A stretch of DNA of 64,000 bases from Cricetomys ansorgei (lineage: Eukaryota > Chordata > Mammalia > Rodentia > Nesomyidae), in the NCBI GenBank assembly GCA_026225945.1, contig JAMJFZ010000239.1, positions 29,734,001 through 29,798,000 on the forward strand, given 5' to 3'. The translations under genes and the position numbers were made by a program. Shown here piece after piece: positions 10,990-23,390 of this stretch; the stretch's first letter is position 1; the number at the start of each line of letters is the position of its first letter. The notes under the pieces are model-generated. The model saw only the letters and a list, made by a program, of their open reading frames with translations, was not told where the DNA came from and ran no database searches.

Positions 10990-11930
10990 CTCAAGGAATA
11001 CCTGATGTAGCCATTGATTCAGGGCAAAGGGTTGTTTATTCTATGCATGACTTGATCATCCGTCCTGGTCCTGGAGCATTTCATTACAATCTACTCTTCA
11101 GTCTAGAACTGGAAGGTTTCAGCTTCAGCCTCTATACAATCTAGAATGTTTAAGCCTCTGCACAATCTAGTCAACCTCTGAGACTTACTGTTGACTGAGC
11201 CACTCTAACCAGCTCCATCTGAACTCAGCTCTTCTGGTTGGCTGATTCAACTCACTCACTGTTCTGGCTCAAACTCTTCTCCAAGCTGCCTGGTTCAAAT
11301 TGACTTTCTAAGTCAATTGACTGTTTCTGACTAAACTTTTCTGACTCTGGCTGACTTTGGCTGATTTTCTGACTGCCTTAGACTGAACTGCTCTGCTGGG
11401 TTTCAAATTGACACTCTTCCTATCTGATACTGACTTCTTCTGCCAAGCTGCCTCTGTGACTCTGCCTCAGACTCTCAGAATGCTTCTGTGTCTTTGTGAA
11501 CTCTTGTTGCCCCATATTGTCTCAGTCAGCTGCTCTACTTCTCTGCCTTATCCTCAGCCAGTCCACTGCATTATCTCTGTGTCTGGTCCTCTATGTCTTG
11601 TCATCTCTGAGCTGAGAGCCAGCTTTTCTATCATGAGAGTTGGGTGCATCCTCACTCTGACTCACTCTGCTCACTCTTGCTGATTCGTCACTTTGCCTGC
11701 CCTTCACTATGATTCATCTCAGATCTCACTTCCTGTCTGGCACTTACTCCTTCTGAGTCTATTTCCTGTCTTGTTGGCTAAAGGTCTGTACTGCCACTGC
11801 CTTTTGAATACTGGGATTAAAAGTGTGTACCAACATTCCTTATACATTACATCTGGACCACACAGGCATCTGAATGTGAAACCTTCGTATAGACCCTGGA
11901 TATGATCCCTTCATACAGAATCTAAGATTT
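10990..11930. repeat. 'ctgact'-rich interspersed repeat, RMER1-like
   Basis: For roughly 900 bp the plus strand is pyrimidine-rich and repeats degenerate ctgact/ctgactctg/ctcactctg words (e.g. 11,330-11,400 and 11,640-11,690). Near 11,800 there is a B1-like tail, 'gaatactgggattaaaagtg'. This texture is what I recall for the rodent RMER1 class. Clusters of 'cccttcatatagaccctt'-type units follow at 11,880-11,960. Open frames across it are a by-product of the CT-rich composition. Confidence 0.45.
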
Positions 11931-13509
11931 CATCCCTTCATATAGACCCTTGGATTTGATCCTTTCCTAGCAATCCACAGGCCATTCAGTGTGATCCTTT
12001 GCTAGAGCAGCTATGGTGGTGGACTAAATGATTAAATATTTCTCTACAACTTGACAGTGACTTATTATTAACCAGGAAAGAATCAGGGAAACACAGAGAA
12101 AGATGATGCTAAGTGAATTGGAAAGACAATGGCACTCTTTTGATGGCTTGGAGGAACCATTTTAGAGAATATGCACACTCAGTCTTTATTAAACAGACAG
12201 GAGGAATCACTGATATATATATGAAATTTGGAAACATAAGTCCACAGTTAGAAGAAAGGCAGGGTCTAAGGGTACCTGTCTCAGAGTGGCAGTATAGAAT
12301 GCCCTTTGAAACTACAAGATGACAAGTAGAAAATCTCAGGGAGAGAAGTACAGAGAGATGAGAAAATATGTCAAAACCCATGCAGAGGCACCAAAAAAAC
12401 ACGAGTCATTTGATGATCTTGAAGCTACACATTAAACAGCCATCTGAGCAGGTGGCTTAGAATAGAAATTCTGGCAAAGTCATCACTTTTGTTTTAAAGG
12501 AGATGGCTACCTAGGAAGATACCTGGTGAATTTCTATAAGTATCTATAATTTTTGCATACTTAGTGTAATTAATATATTTTATTGAAATTTAAGCTTATT
12601 AAAAGAAATATGAGAAACTGGAAAACTTAAATTAGATCATATATAGTATCATGTGTGGGGCAGATAATCCAACAGTAACTGTATTTATAAATTATATAAC
12701 TAGAAGTTACATTATTTTACAAATATAACATTGAATAGTAATATACTACACAAAAATGTGAAGATTCTAATAATTCAATATGGTAAATTTATATGGTTCC
12801 AGATATGTCTTAAATTTAATCTTAATATATTGTTAAGTCTTAGAATGTAAGTTATTAAAACAAAACAGGAATTTCTTATTTTTATTTTATTGATGGACAC
12901 ATATTATTTTAAGTTAATTTAAAGAGATCCTTTAAAAACTTCTGCATAACATATTTGATTTATAAGTGTATAAAAATCATGTAACTATTCAGCTAAAGGG
13001 AAGTACAATCACTGTTTGGTCATTTTCTCAAAACTGAAAATTTAACAAAAAGAAATTATCCATAAATACAACTTTGTCCAATTCACATTATATTTAATTT
13101 TATTCTAATAAACAAAATTACCCAACTATTTTACTTTGAATACAATGGACATTAGGCAGCTTGTTTAAATGCATCAAATTCTAAACAAAAATACAAAAAT
13201 TACTCCTAAAATATTGATCCATTTTCAAAGTGAATTGGACAGTTCAACATCATAAGCCTCAGCACATAAGGGATTTTTCTCTTTTCAGGGCAGACACGGC
13301 CATAATGGACTTGCTAAATGCATGCATTTGATATAAGAAAATTATGGTAATGTGACATTCCTACTACATGATGGAATACGCTTTTAGATAGTGAAACATA
13401 TTAATAACACACATGATAGAGTTCTTTTTGGCTCTTGACATTTAGATCCAAATTTTTCAAAGGTTGTACTTATTATGCATGTATACAGTAAGCATAAACC
13501 ACACCACAC

Positions 13510-13514
<5 letters not shown>
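11931..13514. other. No gene or clear repeat recognised; AT-rich
   Basis: AT-rich, with many stop codons and short homopolymers, especially 12,540-13,220. No recognised repeat. Confidence 0.45.

Positions 13515-13556
<42 letters not shown>
13515..13556 (+). repeat. (CA)n microsatellite
   Basis: An uninterrupted CA tract of about 21 units, preceded by gcgcg. Confidence 0.98.
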
Positions 13557-13559
<3 letters not shown>

Positions 13560-14477
13560 CTTTGCCTCAGTAGAGGTTTGCACAAATCAACAGGTGATTA
13601 GAATTTTTTTTAAAGCAAGATCCTTAAAGGAAAGTCTTTCACATAATTATGTGCATGAACAAAATTCTTAGAGAAACCTGCCTTCCTTTTTGCAATAAAA
13701 TTTTGGGGGTTAAGATAAAGGTTAAACAACTACTCAAAACATAATGCAATGGTATTCCCTCCTTAACACACACAAAATAGTATTTACTAGAAATCTGTAT
13801 ATGTGCCTATGTATTTTCATATTCATTTATATGCAAGTATTTAAATAATACTGTAAAGGGGTCAATATAAAGGGTAGTGTTATCAATAAGACTACGCGAG
13901 ACTTTAATTATTCCAACCCATTCAGTACAAAGATGCTCTTCAGTGCATGCCATGGAGTATTTTGCAGACAATTTTTAGGAATATAAGGCAGACTCTGAAT
14001 TTTCTAGGGATGAAGCACAGTGTATAAATCAAATTCACTGTTTTGAGTCCAGAAACTATCCTACTGATCACGGGTGTGACAGTTCTGAGAGCTTGGTGAT
14101 ACCTTCCGAAGGAAAGAAACAACATAAATCAGCAACTTGAGTGTTTTTGTAGAGTATTTTTAAACAATGTTGTCACTTTTTAAAAGCAAAGGCAAAACTG
14201 CTTTAGATAAGTTAGTATATTTATTTAAATCTTCACATCAATATTTATTTGAAAGAACAAAGAGGCAAGTCCAGCTCAGTGACTAGGAGCCTTACCTTGG
14301 AAGATAGAACACCCAGATGTGTTTGTTTGCATGTTTGTCTTTGTTGCTATTACCATGAAAAATACAAGTGTTTTAATTTTCAAAACGTGAACCACCAAAG
14401 ATCAAGTGGTAATACTGCTTTAAAAAATTGTTTTAGCATTTAGAAATAATGCTTAAATTTTTTATTATTATTTTAAA

Positions 14478-14479
<2 letters not shown>
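13557..14479. other. No gene or clear repeat recognised
   Basis: AT-rich unclassified DNA. Confidence 0.4.

Positions 14480-14513
<34 letters not shown>
14480..14513 (+). repeat. (TG)n microsatellite
   Basis: A tract of about 17 TG units directly upstream of a reversed B3; it probably grew from the SINE tail. Confidence 0.97.
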
Positions 14514-14514
<1 letters not shown>

Positions 14515-14519
14515 TGTTT

Positions 14520-14697
14520 CCCAGGGCAATAGCCTTCAAGTGCAGTTACAGAAGAAAGCCAGAAGGGTCAGATCTCCTGGAGCTAGAGTTACAAGGTGAT
14601 TGTGAGTCATTGTATAGGGTGCTGAGAAACAAACTCTGGTCCTCTGCAAGAAAGCCATACTGGTTCTTAAACCAGAGACATTGTGCCAGTCCTATAA
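14520..14697 (-). repeat. B3-type SINE, reverse orientation
   Basis: 'gccagaagggtcagatctcc', 'tggagctagagttacaaggt', 'aaactctggtcctctgcaag' and 'attgtgccagtcct' match B3 read backwards. The (TG)n tract at 14,480-14,513 stands at its 3' (tail) end. Confidence 0.82.
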
Positions 14698-14794
14698 ATG
14701 ATATTTCTTTGCTAACGTCATGTACCTCCCTAACAATGACCAGACAGTGGGTGAGATAGAATTTAACAGTGTCTTAAATTTATTTACTATGAAG

Positions 14795-14912
14795 ATTTTT
14801 TTTTAATATAGGGTCTCTCTACACAGTCCAGGCTGGCCTTGAAGTTCAAGTGATCCTGCTGCCTCAGCCTCTGGAGTGCTGAGGTTACAGGCACACATCA
14901 GTATGTAGAGCT
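14795..14912 (-). repeat. B1-like SINE, reverse orientation
   Basis: 'gggtctctctacacagtcca', 'ggctggccttgaagttcaag', 'ctgcctcagcctctggagtg' and 'ctgaggttacaggcaca' form an old B1 or PB1/B4-type monomer in reverse. Confidence 0.65.
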
Positions 14913-15011
14913 AAAAAGTATATTAATAACAAACAGCCACCAACAGATTTTCAAACCGTAAATCTCAAGGGCCGTTTGTTCACTAGCAAATTGAATTGTT
15001 TTCTCTGATGT

Positions 15012-15026
15012 AAAATCATCTTGCTT
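15012..15026. repeat. Target-site duplication, 3' copy (PAICS retrocopy)
   Basis: aaaatcatcttgctt lies a few bases outside the poly-T tract. It matches aaaatcactttgctt at 16,201-16,215 at 13 of 15 positions. Confidence 0.65.
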
Positions 15027-15029
15027 AGG

Positions 15030-16200
15030 TTTTTTTTTTTTTTTTTATCTAAACTGGGAATATGTAACTTTCCTTCTAAAAATTAAAATTAGCTTCTTAC
15101 AAATTACATTTTCTGATTTTCTTGTCAGTGTACTTTAAGAATATCCATACATTCAATAGTTGGCCTAAACCAACTAGTTGTTTAACCGGAATATCTGAGC
15201 AACAAATGGGGCTGATCCTTCTGGAGAAAGTATAGTTGGACAGCCAAGATCACAGGCAGAGAGCTCACTATACATCCTGAGCACCTTAGTCTGGCGTGAT
15301 GGGAGGGCAGCTGATAAATAGATATGCAGTATAACTAGACATCACTGGCTCTGAACCCTTGCATCTGCCTGCCACAAAGACAAATGCAGTATACCACCCA
15401 TTTCATATACTGCTCAAAGTTTCATCCAATCCTTTATGGGCAGAATTTGTTTGAAGTTGACATGGAATCCCAAAATTTCCCCAAGCCTTCCTAAATTTTT
15501 CACAGTGACCATGATCAAAAGTTGAACCCATCAGGACTAAAACCCTACACTGACTGTCTGACTTCAGAAGCAACCCATTTATTCATTCTGCAACCCACTT
15601 AAACCATCTGCAGCCCATACAGGGTTGCTTGTTTGTGGGTCGCAGTAAGAACGTTTGTCTTTCTGCTGGCTCTGATCTCCTGATGGCCAGAGTCTCCAGG
15701 AATCATTATCAATAGCATCAGCAAGAACAGTCTCTTCAGTAGTCACATCAACACCAAATTCAATCTTCATATCAATCAGTGTACAGTTCTGGGACAGCTA
15801 GGATTTCTCCAGTATTTCAAAAATAGCATGACTCTTGATGTCCTTCAGTCTGGTGTATAATAAGTTCAGCAAAACAAAATTTGGCAGCAACAAGTTGCTC
15901 TTCAGACCATTACAGATGATTATTGGTATCATTCTTGAAGAACCTCTTCATTTTGGGTGGGAAATTCCCTGGAAGGCAAAGTTGCATTTCTTGATGCGAT
16001 CTACTCCTTGGACTGCAGGAGAATGCTTCTTGGATTATCTAACAGTACATAAACTTCTTTTGTCTTACTCTCTAAAGTTTTCTCCCAATATTCAGTACCA
16101 TAGCTGTAGCCACTATCATGGGCAGCCTGGAGGTACAGACCACAGAAAAGAGCTAGATTACCAGGTTGAAATCTCATATCCAAGTCAGAAAGTTATGAAA
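15030..16200 (-). pseudogene. Processed pseudogene of PAICS (AIR carboxylase/SAICAR synthetase)
   Basis: The parent enzyme catalyses two consecutive cytosolic steps of de novo purine synthesis, AIR to CAIR to SAICAR. On the minus strand the homology runs from a degenerate start (GTG in place of ATG, 16,113-16,111) through KTKEVYVLLD. It then passes WSEEQLVAAKFCFAELI-like text and the frame [11 protein letters not shown] to [15 protein letters not shown] (15,770-15,579). The carboxylase part follows ([17 protein letters not shown], 'ISCPPITPD'), to a stop at 15,099-15,097. About 65 codons of the SAICAR-synthetase half are deleted (roughly residues 46-110 of the parent), and there are several frameshifts and stops. 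A 17-base poly-T (15,030-15,046) is the reversed poly(A) tail, about 50 bp after the stop. No introns are present and imperfect 15-bp duplications flank it. This is a dead retrocopy and is not expected to make enzyme. Confidence 0.95.
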
Positions 16201-16215
16201 AAAATCACTTTGCTT
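16201..16215. repeat. Target-site duplication, 5' copy (PAICS retrocopy)
   Basis: aaaatcactttgctt; partner of 15,012-15,026 with two mismatches. It places the 5' end of the retrocopied mRNA near 16,200, leaving about 87 bp of 5' UTR. Confidence 0.65.
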
Positions 16216-18155
16216 GTCAGAAATAGGTTGTTATTTATTCCAACGATGGATAAGAGCAATTCCTTGTTAAGTATATAGAAATCTTCATAAATCACTGAAC
16301 ATTGTGACTGGCATCTAAAACATTAATTAGAGAATGCTACTATTGCCAGCAAAGTCTAACTATTAAGATACTGATAAAGTTTTTGCTCTTCCTTTAGAGA
16401 TAAATGTTTTTCAAATTGACAGGTAAGATTTTTCATTTATCAGGTACAAAAGTGATGTTTTAAAGTATGCATATCTATGCATACACATTATGAAATGATT
16501 GATGCTGCTAATTTACACATACCCTACCTTATGTGAGCGTATTTCTAGGTGGAATCTATAGAAGTTGATCTCAAAGAAGTAGAGAGGAGCCCAGTAGCTG
16601 TCGGATGGTGAGGAATTTGGAGAGGAAGATTGGGGAGCTGTCATTCAAAGAATATGAATTTACCAGGCAGATAGGAATATTAAGTTCAAGAAATCTGTTT
16701 TACAGCACACTGACAGTAAATAATGGAAATATTTTGCATCTTTGAAAAATATTGAGTATTTCCTTTTGACCGTGTTCATTTTCATTTTTATATTTTATTA
16801 AATCTCATTGCTCTAAAACCTCCTTTGGGGTGGGGAACCAACTGGAATTTGTTTATGCATTCTGACAAATATCACATCATGCTTGCATGAAATGAACTCC
16901 ATGGGATGGATACATCCATAAAGTACATGGCATCACAAACATATTCAAGACCAAAATGTGACAAGGTGAAGTGGAAGTCACACCCCAAACTTATATTTTC
17001 CTTACTAAAAAGCTTCACATTTTATAACAAGAAGCAAAACTAAGAATCTCCCAATCAGAAAACTGTGATACATGCCTTCCATTGATTCAGTAATGCCATT
17101 TGATGAAGACTTAAAAGTGCCTGATGGCTTTTGTTAATTGCCTTACCTGTAAAAAGTGACCTCACCTTCGAAAACTGTTTCCTTAATAAATATGTTGAAT
17201 AAATTAACTTGGATTGTGTTCTAGAATCCATGTAATTATATATTTATTCTTCACACAATATGAAAGAGAGACCCATGAAGACCCATGATTTGGCTCAAGC
17301 CATAATCATCTAGAAACATAACGTGATGAAAAGTGGTCTCCCAGCTGGCTCTCTCACATGTGATCAGCAAGGCATCGTGGTGGAAGACTCCCGGAGGATT
17401 TTTTGGATGGGGAGTAGCCATTTGGATGAGGTGTCATGAATAATCATATGTTCTTCTTCCATGCTACTATTTTGTGTTACTAAGTCTCAGTTTAGTGCTT
17501 TAATAAAAAGGATGGTTTGGTTAAGTACAGACCACCAATAGGGGGAGATGTCAATTTTAAGTAATTAATGGTGATTGTGGAGAATCTTGGGCTGAGCTTT
17601 GTTTTCAGATTTGACATCTGGCTCCAGGGAGGAGGGAGCTGAAGTGAGGATGCGGTAAGTCAGAGTTCCCATCTTCCTTTTCACTCCTGTGGGATTCTGT
17701 AAAGAAAGAAGCTACTTTGTAGTTCTTTTGAAAAATAAAAAATCCGTAATCGTGCTTTCTAATTCATCTTCTAACCTGATGAAAAGATAAGTATACTATG
17801 ATGTCATTGGTTAAACAGCAATGTTTTTAACACATAAAACCTCAAAATTACCCCCAAATGCCTTGTTTTTTATCATATGTTCAGAAAAAAAGGTTTTGTT
17901 TTCAGAAAATTATTTCTCTACAAATAGACATTTTTCCCCTTAGAAAACAGAGAATAAATGAATACAGACTGTGGTCAGTCTGGAACTGCTGATGGATGAC
18001 CCAAGAACTTCTTGAGGACAGAGCTGAGATCTTAGTTAACTGTGGGTCCCTCCCTGGAGAGTGGAGTAAGCGATGTATAAATAACAGGAACAAATTAGAT
18101 CGTTAAATAGTATGCAGTCCATACAATGTGTAATTCAAATGTACTGCTTTTAAAA
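16216..18155. other. No gene or clear repeat recognised
   Basis: Unclassified AT-rich DNA with a few words reminiscent of very old L1 or MaLR sequence, none firm enough to name. Confidence 0.45.
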
Positions 18156-18348
18156 TATTTACTTAATTTATATATGCTTTACTTGCATATATTATAGTGC
18201 ACCTTATAAGTGTTTGGTGACCACAGAGGCCAGAAGAAGACATCAGATCTCCTGGATTGATTGAGCTGACTTGTGGGTGCCAGGAATCAGCCCAGGCCTC
18301 TGGAAGAACAGCCAATGCTCTTAAGCACTGAGTCATCATTCCAGTCCC
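18156..18348 (-). repeat. B3-type SINE, reverse orientation
   Basis: 'gaccacagaggccagaagaa', 'catcagatctcctggattg', 'ttgtgggtgccaggaatcag', 'ctctggaagaacagccaatg' and 'agtcatcattccagtccc' are B3 in reverse. Its CTCF-like core is mutated (ccagaagaagacat), unlike the B2 at 61.6 kb. Confidence 0.85.
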
Positions 18349-19182
18349 TCATATGTGTCCTTACCAAGTAGTGTTACTTCCTGCCACAAATATTTTCATC
18401 TGGTTTCCTTCAGCCATTCACTTGACTTTTAAGGTTATCTTTAGGGAGCAGGCTTGGAGGTGAATGTTAATGTGAATGAGATTTCATCAGAGGATAACCA
18501 AGGGATCAACCCATGGACAGGAGAAGATGGGGAGAGACATCTGGAGAAGGAGAACTATGAGGAAGGCCTCTGCTCTTCCATATCCCAGGGAAGAGAAGAA
18601 ACAAGCTGTCTCAGGTTGGGTTCAAATTTTCTCTGTGATACTCACCGGGCATGGGTCTTCCCAGCAAAAGAGCATGACTTTAGAGCCTAAAACATCTGTT
18701 GAACAGAAACCATTTTCTTAGGAACTCGCTGGAAGCTGGTGTCAATCTTACAGTAAGTAAGAAAGGAAGTCTGAAGGGGGTTGGGATCATATACCCCAGA
18801 GTTTAACATGCTGAGTTAAGAGCAAGAATTATGTATAATGATGTAATGATCTCTCATTGATTAGATAGGAGCTTGCATTTTGATAACTAGTAGCAGACTG
18901 GAGGAAGAACGGGTGTATTTAATGAAATCTGCCTTCCCGTTTCAACGACAGCATTTTCTAACCTATACTAAGACAGAGTGCACTAGGCCAACATCCTTAT
19001 TGCTCTCTCTCATTTTCTTATCAATACAGTGAACACATGCACATTTTTCTTTCTTTTAGTTACTATACCTGGCCAGTGATCAAAGAAAGCCATTTCTGTT
19101 CCATCAGTCTAATATATGCAGTAGTGTGAAGACTTAGTATATTTAGCAAGCATGCAGATCACATGAGGAGTTTATTATTGGT

Positions 19183-19188
<6 letters not shown>
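18349..19188. other. No gene recognised
   Basis: It includes a purine-rich stretch (18,450-18,620) with overlapping open frames, judged to be chance. The rest is unclassified. Confidence 0.35.

Positions 19189-19236
<48 letters not shown>
19189..19236 (+). repeat. (CA)n microsatellite
   Basis: Pure CA tract of about 24 units after cccacc. Confidence 0.98.
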
Positions 19237-19237
<1 letters not shown>

Positions 19238-19239
19238 CC

Positions 19240-21350
19240 ACTCCATGAAAGATATGGCATTGAAAAAAATGCATTGTGGTAATCCACCTAAGCACTGCAA
19301 TTTGTGGTTTGGCTTTTAAAACACCGTAAAATATCTAGTACAAAAAAAAAAAAAAAACTTATAGAATTACAGATTTATAAAGTAAAATTTTTCAGGAAAA
19401 AAAATCCAGTGATGATTGCTATTTGTACGAAAAAGTCAAAATGTTTATAAGTTTCATTAAATGTGTACCAATCGAATCATATTTTCTGCCATACATTTAT
19501 TCTACATTTCCACAATTTGAGATACTACTGACTATATAAATAAATGAAATATTGAGTCAATCACCAGAATTTTCAGTTTTCAACTGTTCTCTCATTTGTT
19601 TACGTGTATGAAATTACATGCAGAGACGACGCATTTCTATTTCTTTAATTCAAATCAAAGTATTTAGGTAACAGTGCCACCTATTGCTATAAAGCTAAAG
19701 TATCCGTAGTTGTTATCATTTGATTAGTATTTGATCCCATTCTTTTATTTTTGACTGCATTTGTTCTTCTCTGTTTTTGTGTATAACTTTATACATAATT
19801 TTTAAATATACATAATATTTAAATAAATAAAATAATATTAAATATATATTAAATAAATAAAGTTTAAACATATAATGTTTTAAGAAGCAACATGAAAATA
19901 AGATAATTTAGGCAAACCTTTAATCTCTGTCTTTGCAAGACCATATTATAGTATAGTATGAACTAAAATATACTGAAATTATATTTTCACATTATCTAAT
20001 ATAAGTAAATAAAATTTAATTTCACCTGTGGAAAATTATATAGAAATAGACTTCAAAAGATCATGGGAATATGTAAATCAAATTTTTTTTGCTGTGATAA
20101 AAGTTGTAAATTTCTCTAAGAAACTGATATGTCTATTAATTTTGATTTTCATAAGAGTATTTACATTAAATGAATATTTATTTGAGATTCCTGTTTCCAA
20201 TTTGTGATAAAAATACAAAGACAACTGTAAAGATATTCTAGTAGAAATTAATATCAATGCCTGTTTTAAGCAAAATACTATTTTGACTTTTCTACATTAA
20301 CCACCTGTTCATATACATCAATAAAACATGTATTGTGCTAACAAATTTCTTAAATCTTACTTAGGTATCTATGACTTTCAAATTACAATTTTTATAATGT
20401 GCTATGCTCTCATGATTTTTCACTATACATTAAAAGTTGCATATGGTTTCATATAATAGGCTGCCTACAAATATTAAGAAAAGCCCCAAAGTTTCCAATG
20501 AAGTTAAAAGGAAAGCAGAATTACCTTTATCTTCCACAAAAGACCAAGAAATGAAGTGGTAACTATAAAATCTGGAATTTAAAAATTCTGTAGATGAGCA
20601 AAAAATTTGATTGGGTTTTTTCAAAGCACATGATATCCTCAATATCAATCACAAATTTATTAATCTCATTTAGATTATACAGTTTTTGAAATCATAATTT
20701 CTCTTTAGCATATGTAGAATCTTTATAATTTAAAGATGAATATTAATTTAAATCACTCAATGACATCCTTCATCTTGTATTAAATCCCAATAAACTGTTT
20801 GTTGATTTTATATTTATATAAGAGGCAATATCTTCAGATCACCTCAAACTTTGCTATTGAAATTCAAATTATTAGCAATGCTTCATAATGTCTGAATATG
20901 CTGAAGTATTAAGGTTTAACATCTCTGGATGACCTAGTTCTGATGTGCATAGAAAGATAGCCAACATTTGTGAAATAAGGTCAATTATATTGCTAGAAGA
21001 ATCCAGAATAAATCATTTTTTTTCTGGATTAGCAAATGATTTTCTCCATGAAGGAAGTATAATGAAGTGTCTTACAGGTCAAGAATTCTGTTCTCAACAG
21101 TACTTATGACATGCCGGGCCACCCTTGGCACACAATTCCTGCTTAACAACTATTTACTAGAAGAGGATTCAAGGATAAATGCAGTTATAGTTGCAATGCA
21201 GCTGGCTTTTGAAAAGATCAAAGTTTTTTCTGCTCATTTCCCTTGTATGTGATGTGCTTACTTAATGCCAATGAATATTTAAAGACAATTCCATTCAAGT
21301 ACAGATTGTTTTCACAAATAGGCTAACTGAAATGCACAAGACTATACATT
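19240..21350. other. Very AT-rich stretch, no gene seen
   Basis: More than 2 kb of low-GC sequence with homopolymer runs and short tandem (TAAA/ATAAATA) words at 19,800-19,865. It carries no SINE that I can recognise and no coding signal. SINE-poor, AT-rich tracts are common in rodent gene deserts. Confidence 0.45.
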
Positions 21351-21426
21351 TACATATATATATATATATATACATATATATAGAGAGAGAAAGAGAGAGA
21401 GAGAATATATATATATACATATATAA
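21351..21426 (+). repeat. Compound (TA)n-(GA)n-(TA)n low-complexity tract
   Basis: Alternating ta/ca units, then gagaga with one interruption, then ta/ca units again. The two TA blocks flank the purine block almost symmetrically. Confidence 0.95.
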
Positions 21427-22970
21427 AGAAAAATGCACTATTGTTCCATGTAACACAAAGAGAGGATATTTAAAATGTTGTCAATGACTACCACTAGCAT
21501 TGAGAAATTCCTTATTTTTTTTGAAGGATTCCTTTCACAGTTTCAACAGAACAGAAACAGGGGGATAAAATAAAAAGAATGTGCAAGGGAAATTGGGAAA
21601 TATTTCAAACAATTACTTTATTTTGAGTTTGTTAATCCAGATCTATAATATAAATAAGCACATAGAAGATTCTATTACATAAAAACATGCCTAACTGTCA
21701 ACAAAAATAAAGAATACAAATAATATACACACAGGCGTGTTCACATAAACATATATGCTTAAAGGAAAAATAAGGCAGATTTACAGTCATGTATATAAAC
21801 TTAGTTTGGTAACTAATGTCCAAGCGTTTAGCTTATTTTACCCTTTTGGAATTAGAGATACTATTTTGTATAAAGATCTTTGGGGGGTCTAAGTTTAAAT
21901 TTTGAGGCTCTGAATAATATTATAGTTGAGGTAAAATTTAATGTGAGATGAGAGAGGAAGAATCAATGGGGTTTAATGGTCTGTCTTGCCTTCTCACAGA
22001 CTGTACTGAGGACGCGGATTGTGCCTTAGATTGAGAGGAAGGGATGGTTATATCCCAACAGCTAACACCATCATTGCCTTGACATCTTGGTTTGACTCGA
22101 TCATTGCTTGAAATGAGCATCACAAAACCAACGGAGCTTCAGTCTCCACATTTCCTTCCCCTCCACGATCATTTTCAATTTATTTTCTCGTGCATGTCAT
22201 CATTTTAATGTAAATCTTTCTCTTTCTTTCTCAGCGAAATGAAATGATTAAGTAATTCTCCCTTTTGCATGATTAAAGATGACAGATAAGCTCGGGTAGG
22301 TGGATAAAAATCAAGACTCCTAGCAGAATCTGTGCACCTCACATGTCAGAATCCCTTCAGCTTGCACACTGTTAATGACAGGGAAGAAATTAGCATGTCT
22401 GTGGGTAGCCTAGAATGACTCAAAAGATAAGGAACCTATATTCTTCTTTAGATCAAATTTAAATGGCTTTCTTTTTTTTTGCTATAATTAATCTCTAGTA
22501 TAAAATAAATATTAACTTAAGTTTTTCCCATAGATTTGTTTCATTTGAAGCTAGAAGGTCAGCAACCATTTAGTGATTTTATTTAGTAAATAAGAATAAT
22601 CAAGCAGAAAATAGAAAGAAAACACTAGGGCAAAACCAGCTACAGAACCATGTAACTTCAAGCTCTGGTTATTGTTGCCATACTGTATCTGACACTTCCT
22701 CATAGTGATTGAGGGAAAGTAACATGGAAAAATTAATTTCATTTTGTATTTTACTTGTCATGGCTCCTTCTCTTTACAGTTCATCTTTCCGTAGGTCACT
22801 CGGATCCGTGTGTCGTAAAGAAACTACCAAAAGTAAAGGCATGCCTCCATTGCTCTCAGGTATGGCATTTGACATGATACTAAGAATCCTGCCTTTGGTG
22901 TAGAATTTACCAGCCTTCTTGACTAATTCAGATTTTTTAATGCTTATTTTTCCATTTGTATTTACATACC
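21427..22970. other. No gene or clear repeat recognised
   Basis: Unclassified, mostly AT-rich. Near 21,940-22,130 a GC-richer patch holds a 61-codon antisense open frame without supporting features. Confidence 0.4.

Positions 22971-23016
<46 letters not shown>
22971..23016 (+). repeat. (TA)n(TG)n microsatellite
   Basis: About 6 TA units followed by about 16 TG units, immediately beside the 3' end of a minus-strand L1. It was probably seeded by that element's tail. Confidence 0.97.
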
Positions 23017-23018
<2 letters not shown>

Positions 23019-23035
23019 TCAATACTTAGCATTTT

Positions 23036-23390
23036 AACTTTTATTATTATTAATTTTTGTTGTTATTATTATTTATTTTGTTCTCATATAATACATCCCA
23101 ACTGCAATTTCCCTTCTCTCCACTCCTCCCAATCTCTTTCTCCTCTCCCTCCTCCCCCAGATCCAGTCCTCCTCCATTTCCCTTCAGAAACATGTAGTCC
23201 TCCCAGGGATATCAACCTAACATGTCATAACAAGGAACAATGAAACTAGGCATAAACCCTCATATCAAGGCTGGATGAGGCAACCCAGTAGGAGGAAAAG
23301 GGTCCCAAGAGCAGGCAAAAGAGTCAAGGAAACCCCCATTCCCTCTGTTAGGAATCCCACAGAAACACCTTGTTTATCTTCGTGTTTCCA
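23036..23390 (-). mobile_element. 5'-truncated LINE-1 3' end
   Basis: Read on the minus strand it has 'gggacccttttcctcctac', 'gttgcctcatccagccttga', 'atgacatgttaggttgatat', 'ccctgggaggactac', a GGA-rich polypurine block (23,100-23,165) and 'gcagttgggatgta', then an A/T-rich tail. This is the murine L1 3' UTR including its characteristic polypurine tract. Only about 350 bp is present. Confidence 0.85.

Noticed and set aside
15835..16278. 147-codon plus-strand frame
   Set aside because: Antisense to the PAICS retrocopy; no independent support.
18445..18614. Possible exon: tttag acceptor, Glu/Gly-rich open frame, cag|gttggg donor
   Set aside because: Purine-rich composition keeps two frames open at once, the donor is weak, and no protein family is recognised.
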